Shown here: in pieces, positions 9,315-21,950 of the stretch
Position numbering within the stretch: position 1 is the first letter of the stretch
Layout of the letters: each line of letters opens with the position of its first letter
NCBI GenBank assembly: GCA_009760855.2
Contig: WPIO01000011.1
Span: 7,589,501 to 7,653,500, forward strand
DNA: 64,000 bases
DNA from: Cristatella mucedo
Lineage: Eukaryota > Bryozoa > Phylactolaemata > Cristatellidae
Direction of reading: 5' to 3'
The notes under the pieces: generated by a model
What the model was told of the DNA's origin: nothing
What the model saw: only the letters and a program-made list of their open reading frames with translations
The model's database searches: none
Made by a program: the position numbers and the translations under genes

Positions 9315-12300
9315 CTGCTCAACAAGATTGACAGACATTCAGCCGTTGGGAGATCGACTCGGCGACGGCCTCCTCGAATAGTTACAGTGAATTTCCGTAT
9401 GGGACAGCGATTCCACCCGACGAGTCTGATTCGCGGAGTTTCGCCACTCGAGTTCGGAGCGAATTCATGCTGTGCGCAGTATTAGTCAAATGGAGGTGTC
9501 CCCGATCGATAACCGATACCAGATTCGCGGTTCATCCTTTTGATTGTAGACACGATTTGACGATATTAACAATCGGCGAGGAGTGCGTCAAATACAAGTA
9601 TTAGAGCGTATTGTAAGGCAGCTCACGTGAGCCGATTAGCTCGCGACAGGATTCGCTGGCATTTCGAATGATAGCCGCCCTGCCTGCCGTTGGCTGCTTG
9701 ACCGATAGCCGGTTACCAACGAGAGGACGACGTAAGGTCGGGCGGGCTGGCGGACGAGCGTAGCGTAGCTATTCGAAGCAAGCTGCTTAAAATGATGATA
9801 GCGAACCTTACGCGCCCTTGAAAAGATACAGGATACAGCTCGGTGCACTCTCACAGGCTGACGTGAAATGACCATCAAATCGTGCTTCCTTTGCAGAAAA
9901 TGTAAAGTTCCGAGAAATATATTGAGTTCTCTGAGGGCTTTATATCAAATGTATTGTTATTGTTATTGAGTTTATTGCTTTGACCACCAGCAGTCAAAGT
10001 TAACGGGGTATCTTTGTGTGCAGTTTTCGGATGAAGTAACAGGTAGGAAGCGAACAAAAATGGAGTAAAACCATGAGAGAAATCGATTGTATTTAATCAC
10101 GGCTAGATTGGTAAGAATGAATTGGATTTCAATGGTTTTATTTGATTGTGCGTTTTAAAAAAAAATTCACAGGCTTGGTTTTACCCAAGATTACAGAACC
10201 AAATCTCGGTTTCGTCCTGGCTGGTGCCGATTAGTAAACTTTCGTACATTCACTATTTCTAGCTCCTGTCGAGTAAACATTGATATGTAGCACGTTTGAT
10301 TTTTTGCGCAATAAGTTTTCATTAATTACGGATTTATCATTGCCTACATGGAAATCATGGGGCACTCGCAGCCCCGCACACAAATTTTGCAGGTCATGTT
10401 GACCAAGATGAAGTCCTGGCTCCGCCATTGAGTATAGATTTTGGTGCTTTACCAATGAAATGCGTAGCTATATAAGTGAGCTGGATTAGTAGGGCACTTT
10501 AAGTACCTAAGCGAAGTGGAGCGCAAGACAGATAGAATGAATGAATACGCGATGCCGTCCTTGGCAGTTTAGCCCCAAAACACCAGCGAAAACCAAGAGA
10601 TTGACAAGCTCACACTTACTACTACTTGCTCACAGCTACAAATAGCAGCTCACAAACTTCAAAGCTTCAAACTGCAAGCGAATTGTAACCAGCCTTGAGA
10701 AAAAAGTTCTCTGTTGAAGTATTTTACCGACGACTATTGACTATGCCAGTACTGTAATGTCTGCTGCTAAAGGTTAGCTGATCCAGCAACCTCATTTGTA
10801 TAGCACGGAAGAGCCTTGCCAGCTATTCCCAGTGCTTGCAGTGGGCAATTATGGATCGCCTGCAGCAGGACTCGAATCCACGACATAATAAATGATGAAG
10901 GAATAATGATAAATGAATGATAAATGAAGAGCAAGCGCAGTAGCTAATGTTTGGCTCAAGTAGTTATCGAAATCAAAACGATAATGATTAAACAGCACTC
11001 AGTCTCGCGTTCTTACCAATGAAGTTACCAGACTGGCCAGGCGGGGCAGCGAAGCAAAGGACATCTAATCGGCCAGAGAATAGACAGTCTGTCCACGGCC
11101 GAGGCTAAGCAGTGCCGAGGCTGCTGCGTTGTTCGATTGTGGCGGTGGCGGAGCAGGCTGCAAGCTGAAGAGTGACGCCAATTCGAAGCTACCGTCTGTA
11201 ATAGCTTAGGCCGCTTGCGGCTTTGGCGGCGGAGGCGGATGCTTCGATTTACGGAGTCCAGCGCACGGTCGAATTACTGCCGGAAGTATAGACCCCCGGA
11301 TTTATTGACCACCGGAAGCTCAACTTCGCCGGACCGATGGCTCTGGCATTTGTCAAAGCTAGCTTATGCGTACGCGCTCGGCGCTTTCCTTCGCGAACGT
11401 TAAAAGCCGGTTAATTGGAGACGATTCGCTCTATTTGAAAGGAGAACATAAACATTTAGCTGGCCTATGCAAAAATGCGATGCCGGCAGTGTGGGTGGCA
11501 AAACCAGGCTGGTTAAGGACGGTGAAACGGCTACACCAGCTACACCAGCTAAACCAGCTAAACCAGCTAAACCAGCTAAACCAGCTAAACCAGCTAAACC
11601 AGCTAAACCAGCTAAACCAGCTAAACCAGCTAAACCAGCTAAACCAGCTAAACCGGCTAAACCGGCTAAACCGGCTAAACCGGCTAAACCGGCTAAACCG
11701 GCTAAACCGGCTAAACCGGCTAAACCGGCTAAACCGGCTAAACCGGCTAAACCGGCTACACCAGCTAAACCAGCTAAACCAGCTAAACCAGCTAAACCAG
11801 CTAAACCAGCTAAACCAGCTAAACCAGCTAAACCAGCTAAACCAGCTAAACCAGCTAAACCAGCTAAACCAGCTAAACCAGCTAAACCAGCTAAACCAGC
11901 TAAACCAGCTAAACCAGCTAAACCAGCTAAACCAGCTAAACCAGCTAAACCAGCTAAACCAGCTAAACCAGCTAAACCAGCTAAACCAGCTAAACCAGCT
12001 AAACCAGCTAAACCAGCTAAACCAGCCAGATAATGGCTGAGGGCGATTATGCGATGATGAACGGCCGAGGCCGTTAGCAAAGCCGGCGCCACGAAATAGG
12101 CAGTAGTTGTTAGTCCACACTTGCATTGGCATTTGAGCGGATTGAAGCCCTAGGCCGGAGAGCCGTCAGCTTACGTCATGGCCGCTGTTGAACGTATGTA
12201 ACCGTACGCTGCTATCAAATAGACTTGTCTGCATTGGATACGATACTATGGATACGGACTTGCTATGCTAATATGTGAGCGCTCTTCGTCGCTGCCGTGT

Positions 12301-15300
12301 CCTTGCTACTGGCGGCATACCAGCTGGCATTGGTGCAGCACCTACGAGTAACTAGCCATGCTACAAGGTTCAGGTGTCGCCGGCATTCGTCGTGCGACGG
12401 CTGAGACTAGCGCCCTTACGAGCGCTGTGTTCGCTGCCCAGGTTCTGGTTAGACGTGGAAGCCGCGCCTCACGTTTATAGTGATAATAATGATAATACAA
12501 TTACTATTTAATAAATAATGATAGTACTCTTGATACAGCGCCCTAAGAGAACCCAATTCCTTTCTAGGTAGTTTATATTTGCATAATTGAATGAAGGCAA
12601 GAAGCGAAAGGAAAATGAAATAGAAAGCTAAGAACTCGTTGGGTAGCGTCCACTCCGCTCATCTCTAATGAGTCTATTGTCGTCAAGTGACCGGTGAATA
12701 AGTGGCACAGATATGGCAGTGCGCAGTGGGGGGCACGGTCAACGTGGGCAGGCCATTGGGGATTCACCGACTGAAGCCATGGATATCGGAGCTGGCGATA
12801 GAATCTTGTGTAAAATGAACAGCGTCTGCTCGCACCGGATATGCCGGTGTATGGGGTAACAACCCTAAATGCATGTTGTTCAGGTTGGAAGCTCGGTGGC
12901 TACGTCACTAGTTACAGATCGCATAAACTCACCTTCAGAGTGTATCTTCCTGGCAACAGAAGCTTCCAGAACTCTCCACGATCGGAGACATCAACGGGCA
13001 TCCTCTCATCTATCATTACGCTGACGTTGGTTAGAGCTTTTCCGGTACCGTCCGTGACCTGTCCAAGGACACCTGTGATAGACAAAGGCAAAGAAACTCT
13101 GCATGTTGCATGCACGAATTTTTCATTTGCTGTCTCCTTTGATTTTAGGTGATGCTGGATTAAATTATTTTCACGCCATTTACAAGCATTGGCGAACCCA
13201 TTTTAACTAGCTCATCATATCTGCATAAAAGCACATCCTAGTCAAAATAATTAACTTACAGAAAATCCTGCAGACCATATTTTAGTAACGGGAAAATTTA
13301 ATTGGGCAGGCTAACTCATCGCTATCGACGAAAAGAAAACAGGAAAGTATCTCATTCTTTCATGAGGTCACTTTTCAGGTCCATATCACTAGTGAAATCA
13401 CCCCACCTCGATTGACGAAAGAGATGAGCAGTGTTAAAACTTGACTCGCCTACATTTGAGAGAATCAGCGGCTGAAAATACTTGCTAACAGAATTTCTAA
13501 AGAAATAACAGAATTTTAATCCGACAGTTCTACTTCCATTTTGATTGTTCGTGTAGCTGCCTTGCCAAAATCTAGGCATCTCTCATAAACATTACTTTAC
13601 GTAACCAACAAGTTAGTGATTCTATCAATGGTATTTACTGGCGAATCGCTGCTAGCACGCTTGCAGTTACAGTGTCTAGCTGCCAGGGCTAGCGTATCTT
13701 TAAATACCAGCAGCCAGTCATATGCAACATAGGAGACGTTTGCAAAAGTAAACTCGGAGCCTAGTACGGTAGGCACGCTAGTGACGATGATCACCAATCG
13801 CACAATTTAGGAAAAAATTGAGAACATACTGAAAATATTGGTACACAAATCAGATAACTGTTTAGGGCAAGTTTCACGAGACAAACGTCTCAGAAATGGA
13901 ATCTCAGGTTTCAATAACTTCCTCACAATAATAAAGCATTACGAATGCTTATTCAAGCCACATCTAACTCAGAAGTAAACCGGAAGCAGGATATCGACAA
14001 ACGCAAGTTTACCGATCTCTGCATCGTATACGGCTGGCGTCCCAACTTGTTGAACCTCGGTACATTGAGGTTCATATTTGCAGCTTGTTGAGGTACATGC
14101 TCGTGACTTTAATACAGCTTCGTTTACAGTGAAGCTTTGCGCCTTGTAAGTTACTTAACTCAGCCAATGGTAGATGAATTAACGCGAAATTTTGAATTTA
14201 TTTTCAGCTCTGCTTATACGCTACTTCTGAGAGTTCAAATGCGATCTCAGTTTATGAGCAATTCTTCGCTGAATGTCATTAAACGTTTTTGAATGTTTTT
14301 TTCTGCAATCATGAGAAGATACGAAAAAACTTCTAAATAAAACCCCAAGTAATTATATGATTTTCGGGCCAATCTACTTATCATTTTCTCTAAATTTATC
14401 CTTGAATGCCGCTGCAGAAAAGCTGAACGGCTCCATAAGAACCAAGCAAAAAGTAATAGTACGTCGAGCAAAAGGAAAAGGCGGCAAGTCTTGATGAATT
14501 ATTGTGGTGCTGAAGTTCTTAGCTCATTTTATCCTTTTGAATTTCTAATTTCCACTTTCTTGATTAACAAGTTATGCTGACGCTGTCTGTTGAAACCTCG
14601 TGGAGTGCGGCTCATAATGTACAAGGAAACGTCTAGGTCGTATATACTTGGACTTGCATTAGCATAATAAAATGCAATAAAACCACTCGCGGAAGCCACA
14701 TGAAATGATTATATAAAATTAAAAACAGAAAGCATGCCTAGCTAACATTACCTCGTGGACTCAAAATTGGTAGAGAATGCTCCACAATATATTGTCATTA
14801 AAGTCTTGGTTACGCTCGGAGTTTGCTACCTTTAATAATCTACAAGGCTTACTGAAGACAAGAGTACTCAAATGTATTTAAATTAAGTGGTCCTTTGTTC
14901 GCACATGCTATCGTCATGCCAATGATTTGTCGTGAAAATACCCATTAGCTGTGGTTTAACGTAGGTACGAGCGACAATTATTACACGTAGACAGCTCACG
15001 TCTGCTTAGGTCCTTGGTTCTTGCTTAGGTACAGGACTTTTAATTTTTCTACGAAAAGCATTAGCTTTTTCCCTTTGGCTTTAAGAAATTTGTTCGTGAT
15101 ATCCGTGCGATCGATCGTCGTTTGGGCTCCAGAATATGTTGCTCGGTTCCTCAGTAATTACCCGATCTCGTTATCGACTCTGTCGTGCTGCAGATTTAGG
15201 AACTTTATTTCTCATAATCCATCTTCAAAGTTTAGTCCATCGACCGTCCTAATTCTGCAACTATTCTCCATTTTTATAGTTGCTTGAGGTGACTTCTGTT

Positions 15301-18300
15301 GGCAACCAGTGAGCGCCAACAGCGGTTAGCCTCTGTGCGGGTGTCAGTTCTCATTACAAGCGTGAGCAAAACTTAAGTCGTACTCATGGCTTTGTGGAGT
15401 TACAGACGAGAATGCATGCAAACATGCACACAGCTAGTAATACAAACTGCACACGTGATGATGGCAGTACTAAAGGTTCGTACAGGCAAATGTATCTTGT
15501 ACACGTGTGCGCACCCGCATACACGACACACGCGGCTACGTGCAGCACTCACCCACGTGTACTTCCGAAGTGAAGTTAAGCAGTGCGTACTTGTTATCCA
15601 TCCATAGGTTCTTCAACTCAGATGCGTCAGGGTATTTGCAGCAGCCCACCTCCAGTGTCAACTCCATGCAACTTCCAAATATGTAGTTATAGTCTTGCAT
15701 AGTGCCTGTCAGAACAAAAGAGACACTAATATAAGCAAAGTTCTGTAAAACCGCAGGCATTGCGTGAGTGCCGCCCAAGGAATTACATACTGCAAATTAA
15801 TAATGATAATAATAATAATGTACCTGATAAAGCGCCCTCAGAGAACTTAATCTCTTTCTAGGCGCTTTACATTTGCTGCAATTACTATAGATTGGCTCGG
15901 ATACAACAATTCGCCAACCGTTACCATGGAGCAGAAATAACACATATTGAATAAGTTCGGGCAGGTTTTACAGCTCTATTGCTTTTTCAATGAATCTTAG
16001 TTCAAGCTCCTACTACGAGACTCAACGAAGGACAGAAAACATTTTTTTCCAACTAAGGAACTTTAAAAAAGTGGCCTGGAGTCTTATTGAGATCATGGAA
16101 TGTTGATTGAATTCCGCTCTCGGGCTGTATGAACTATATAGCGATTCACTTATCTATATTTGCATTAGACCCGGAATAAGTGTGTTGCACAAAAAATCTG
16201 CTTCTACTTGCTTCTGCCTTAGCCTTGACGAACATGGCGTACATTTATTCTGATAGGCATGATGTGAACTGATCCTGATGTGCATAGTGTACATATTCGC
16301 CGTAAAAACATTGTCCGGACTGGTCTTTCTTCGAAGAGTCTAGAAAAATGACACTCGCTTCCTTTCAGTGGCCGTGATTCAGCTGGTGGATACATTTTCA
16401 ACAAAAGATAAAAGAATGATCCTTTGACATGAGAAGCCAGGTCTATTGCAAGGCAAGTCTAATCTAAAGGGAATAGCTCGTTGAGACCGTACGCGCTTTT
16501 TTGTGCAAGAGCTGCCTTATAGTCGGCATTGTTATATGAGCAAACTAGGTGTTAATTTAAAAGCTAAAAATCAAAAGTATGCTTGGAAGAACATCTCCGG
16601 TAGAAGCTGCACAGATTCTGGGTCTCTAGTTTGAAAAGGATCTTTTTTAGATGGATAAAAAGCTTCGCAGCAAAGTATGCCTACTTTTACTAACGCATCA
16701 TTGCAAAAACTTGGCCTTTTTCATGAGGACGCCACAGACGGGCTGGCACAAGCTTGACATTTCATCTAAGCGTCTGTAATTAATTATTTGTAGATCTTTC
16801 TGCCCATGCAAGAAGATGCTTAAAGTTGATGCAAAACTCGGCTGCTACGCTTGGTCGTCGCTAGCGTCGAAGTTAACACATCCCACCACTGCTCACGGAC
16901 GTGCAGCAGCTCCAAAGCAAGCAGCGGATCTACTCGGAGGCCTCTCTAACTCGCTTCCTGGTGATTTCCATCTCATGCTTAGTCCTATCTATCCGTCTGA
17001 AATACGTGGCGCTTCCACATTGAGCTTCTCATTGTGTCATCCGTTCATTTGATTCAAATGGTCTAGCAGCCGTGCCTCTAATCAACCTTAAATCCACGGA
17101 AACCATTCACTCAGCTCAGGTGCTCCCAATACCCTGGACTCATTATGATTACCCCGAGATCTAGGCCTAGTGGTAGGGAGCTCGCTCCTAATGACCAAAA
17201 TCAGTGGGTTCGAGTACTGCAGCAGAAAATCCTCAATGTCTTGCCTTCTGCCGCTATATAAATTATGCTGCTTGATCATACGACCTTAATTACTACTGTT
17301 GTCAACTGAAATCATGAAGTCCTCAGACTAAAAACCCATATTTTCCTCACATGATTGTCTCTGTCAAAGTGAATTTTCTTGTCTGTGCTAATGCACGCTG
17401 AAATTGTGCAAGTCATCGCTAACCAGTTGATATGCTTCCTTTCTTGCATATTTAAAGTGCATAGAAGGAAAGTTAGTTCTATTAAGGAGTTTCGCAAAAG
17501 TTGTAAATAGCTTTTATTTATTTTATTAGCATACCTTAACTATAACGTCATTGCAGCAAATGAAAAATTCATATTCCGTTAAAGCCAATGCAAATACATT
17601 TGAAATTATGGCTATTTTCAATAGCAGTCAGTTGGCTCAGTAGCTCAGGTCAAGAACCAATTTAAAGGCCAGAATTTCTGCAATTGTTCATTCATCTATT
17701 GGGCTGGTCAGCTACCAGCTGCAGCCAACAGACGCCCGAGCTACTACAGAGCTTTACAAATGAGGTGATACCTGCGAAAGCACACGTAGATTAGTCTTCC
17801 TCCCCGTCAAGCCGAGATACAGCAAGTATTACAGCCGATAAGCATTTTGATGGCCAGCGTGATTGCGTACCGTTCGATGCATACCAATCTGCTCCGTTGA
17901 TTGTGCCGTTTACAAGCGAGCCGTCATGGAAAGCGTGTTCACACGTTTTAATCTGCTGATACATTTCTGTATGCGAAAAGCTGTAAGCAGCTGCAATTCT
18001 TCGGAATACGTCGTCGTCTGGTGTTGGAGAATAGAAGGCTGCAAAGGCCTAAATTCGCTTACAAAGTGTCCCTAATTCGATCAGCTAGCATTGCGACTAA
18101 GTGATGGTAAGCTAATTTTAACAGGACAAATTGTCCTCGAGTTTTGACAGGAAAATTCAGCCACTTGCTTCAGAACAATGGACGTTGTTTATTGGTCCAT
18201 CCTAGAACTTACTGGCGCTATCAGCGTAGCTATGCGACTTGAGTCGAGAGAGCAGGCAGTACGAAGCGAATCAGGACGAGGAAAGAATTCCGACAGGGGC

Positions 18301-21300
18301 GATTGGAGCACGAGAATGAAGGGTTCTAAAGTGAGAAACAGAACTTTCACAAGTCGAGCTGTCACTGTAAATACCTTCTCAGGGTGCAACCGCTGCTGCA
18401 CCGTGAGAAGGTGTGTATAGTGGCAATCGTGACACTCAAGGCAGAAAATAACTTGCAAAGTGTGGTGCACACTAACAACTGTAACTGCCTCTTATTTCGC
18501 TGGCATTTTGTAGACATGCGAGAGGTGGGATACAGAGCTCCAGATGAGATGTCTCAGATACCCGGAACAGCTTGGCTGGGGTATCCTTATCCTTATTGTT
18601 ATTACTATTATTGTTATCAATATCCTTATCCTTATTAAGTGGAATCATTTTTTAAGAGCATGCAGCTGTAAGAATAAACACTTGATTATGGAGCTTATAC
18701 AATCTTCTTGTAAAAGGTCAACTTGGAGAGGAAACCGAGTGCAATGCAAAGGCTACAGAAGATATCCGGGCCGAGCCCGCGTTAAGGGCTAGGTTTTTGA
18801 ATTCTAGAGTTACATATGATTTGCCTCTAACTTGCAAGTTGGTTCTTTTCTCACTCAATTTGAGAAATTTTTCGAAATCAAAGCGCGTATATCAGACGTA
18901 CGTGCTTCAAGACAGTTAAGAAACTTAGCCGTGATGAAAGACAGAGAGGGACAGTAGTAATAGCGCGATATTTGCATTAATAATAAAAACAATTCATTTG
19001 TATAACGTACGCAGAAAACTTAATCTATATCTGACACTTGAGAGAAATAAACCTCTTTTTAGGCAATTAACATACGCTTGCAGCTTGCGTCGATTGGTTA
19101 GCTATAAAATGCACAGTGCCAGCACGTATAAGGCACACAATAGCACTCAGGTCTAGAAAATACAGTGAAGAACAGATGAGTACTTTTAACATCTTTTTAA
19201 ATACCATCAAGTTAGAGGATGTAGCGACTGGCGTTAGCTAACTAAGAAGTGCCTGTGCTTGTTCTTGCTCGGGACTGAGTTTCAGCCCTTGGGAACATGC
19301 GAAACAAAAGAACGGTCCCCAAATTATTTGAGGTCGGTTCGAGGTATACCTATACGACTTGGGTCGGAAGGGCGGGTGGTACGACGCCTAGATTGCTTGC
19401 TTGGTTGTAAAGTACTTTGAATAGGCAGGGCTCCTGCAAGACAATGAATTAACCAGAAAGTGGGATGACACAATCTTGAATACGATACACTGTTTGATCG
19501 GGAGCCAGTGCAGGCCAGCCAGAAGTGGTGTAACGCAGCAATTGCCACGCGGAAGGCAGACGAACCTAGCTGCAGAATTTTGAACAAACTGTGAGCGACA
19601 TTTTGCATTAGCTGAAAGGCCCCGCAAATAGCGAGCTGCAGAAGCTGACAGAGTAATTCAAAAATAAATAGACCAACTTGGATGTGGTATCGCTAGCTAA
19701 GCCTTGACTTTGATTTGTTACCTAAGAATCAAGGCAGGACAATCAAATCAGATTTTAAAAGTGAGCCGAGATGGTATATTAGGTAAGGTGATTGCTTTTC
19801 ATGACCTCGGTCCCGAGGTCACTTTTCACACTTTCAAATCCTCCAGTGGGCGATCCTATATTGCCGCGCAAGCGGTGGCGACAGCCGTGAAGGTTCTTCT
19901 TTCGCTATAAAAAAGAGGCTGCTAAATCAGCTAGTGTTTAATCGTCAAACCATGTGATTTAATTGAATCGGGAATACCAAACTAGATCGCTACGTAAGGT
20001 TGAGCAAATGATTGAGCACTGGTCTACAAAGCGAGGGTGACGCAGCGACCGACCGGTCTCGGAGCTCCTCCATCTTTTCCCAACCCGCACTGGTCCTGCA
20101 CAAGATACGTTTCTGCTAGTCACCGGCCTAAGCAGATGCACCGAAGCTTCAGGTCGGCACTAGATTAAAAATATTCAGCCAGCGAGCCGCAGGGTTTTGG
20201 CTCGAGCACGAAAAAGTGTCTCGTAAAGAGAAGGCTGTCAGCCTCGTATATGGAGTCACGCAGCCTCGATAGCTCAATTGGTATAGCACAGGCACAGAAA
20301 ATCTCAGGCTGGGGGATAAGCTGGAGGCGAACATATGGCTCTTGGTCCCACAGCAGACTCTTCTATTTCTTCGCCTAAGAGGTAAGGTGCTCGCTCTTAA
20401 AACCCGCGTCGTGAGTTTGAGTCCTGCAGTGGGCGATCATTTATTTTAAACTACAAGCTGCGATAGTGGCCTCTGAGGTTCTTCTGCCGCTACATAAATG
20501 AGGCTGTTCCATCGGCCTTCAACCTTATTATTTCAGCTTGATTTATGTAATCTAAAAACTGCGTGCTAGTTACACACTAAGCCTGAGTGCTTAGAGCGAA
20601 TTTGGATGATCAAATTTCTGTCTTTAGATTAAAACGAGGAAGGTATTAGCTTCGTGCTTGTTTTAATGCCAAGGTAACGTGGATTGCGGTAGGACTACAA
20701 GCTAAGCGCAAGCCTTCATTTTAAACCTACGTACATAGATATCCGATTTCGTCCACCATTTTACTAACGTCCGAGGTATTGGCTTGAGAACCACCCGGTC
20801 TCTGCGATCAAACTCTCCGTTTGAGAAGACAATTTAACTTCTCCGCGGAAGTAGGCAAAACGATCTTAAGTCGTCAGCAAGCAACCTATTAGAGGCCAGC
20901 CGCCAGCCGTCACGTCGTGTGGCTCGTCGTCGCGGAAGGAAGAAGGAGGAGGAGGAGAAGGAGGAGGAGGAGGAGGACTGGCGCTGACTTGTCAGGGAGC
21001 CGATGGTCTCGCTAAGCCTCGGAGCGAGGTGCTCTCGGAGCGATGCTTCGAACTAGTAATCGCCCGGCAGTCACGAGTCTCAAGAGTGGCCAATGCTGGG
21101 GAGCGGGAAATGAAGCCTGCGCGGCAACCTCCGTCGCTACAATAAGCGGACCGAGATGCACTTTCGCAGAGAGCAGACGAATTCGGAAGGGAAAGAAGCA
21201 AACCGACAGGGGGGGGGGGGCAGGGCTGTACCGGGAGGCATAACTCGCAGTCGGGATAAGAACAGTTGCCGTCACGGGTGGATTCGCCCCTGCGAGCGAC

Positions 21301-21919
21301 CGACGCGACGAACCGGGCAGCGGCAGGCGCCCTGCGGTTGGGAAGTTGGCTCGTGCCCCGATCACTTCCTGCGGGAACTGCTGATCGCCCGTCCGCTTCC
21401 TCGCTCGGGAACTGCGCTCGCCCGAGCCACGAGCTCGTCGAGCGAGCCACCGCTGGAGGTCAAGAGGCCGACGGATCGCGACAGATTCGACCCATCGGCC
21501 GCTTGGCTGGCGGCGCAGGGCCGCCGCATGCCCTGTCGGTAAACCGGCGGTAGCGAGATGCTAGAGAAAGTAACCGCCTGCGCCATGCTCCCAAAGCCTG
21601 GAACTCTATCCCGACCTGCGTCAGAACATCCCCTGACCTGACCACGTTTAAAAGGAACCTAAAAACACACCTATTTAGGACAGCATTTAGTGGGTCCCTG
21701 TGATTCGTCCTTCACCTGCTTATTCGCGCTGACACTGTGCATGCTGCCACTAACCACATTTGCATGCTGACCATGTGCATGTCACCCCTAACCATGTTAT
21801 TCATTTTGTTTGTTTTTCAAGCATGATTTTACTTACCATTTAGTTGCATTTCCCTTTGCAGCAAATGTAAAGCGCCTTTAAAGAGATTAAGTTCTATGAG
21901 TGCGCTTTATCTTCCCGTA

Positions 21920-21950
<31 letters not shown>

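Noticed and set aside
11366-12132. Four long ORFs of 188–233 codons encoding Ala-Lys-Pro, Gln-Leu-Asn, Gly-Leu-Ala or Trp-Phe-Ser repeats
   Set aside because: All arise from one 9-bp DNA repeat read in different frames and strands; the array is intronic and has no independent gene signature.
16219-16404. Minus ORF containing [12 protein letters not shown], resembling the carboxypeptidase IHIMPSMNPDG block
   Set aside because: It lies in intron 5, downstream of the exons it would have to precede. It lacks NPDG, and the true block is exon 3 at 26552–26721.
20265-20340. tRNA-like A-box (TAGCTCAATTGGTATAGC)
   Set aside because: No B-box or acceptor-stem pairing follows, so it is not a tRNA gene; at most a SINE head relic.
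21012-21450. Minus ORFs of 117 and 152 codons in the GC-rich block, considered as a missing carboxypeptidase exon
   Set aside because: No family motif, and exons 4 and 5 join in phase without any extra exon.
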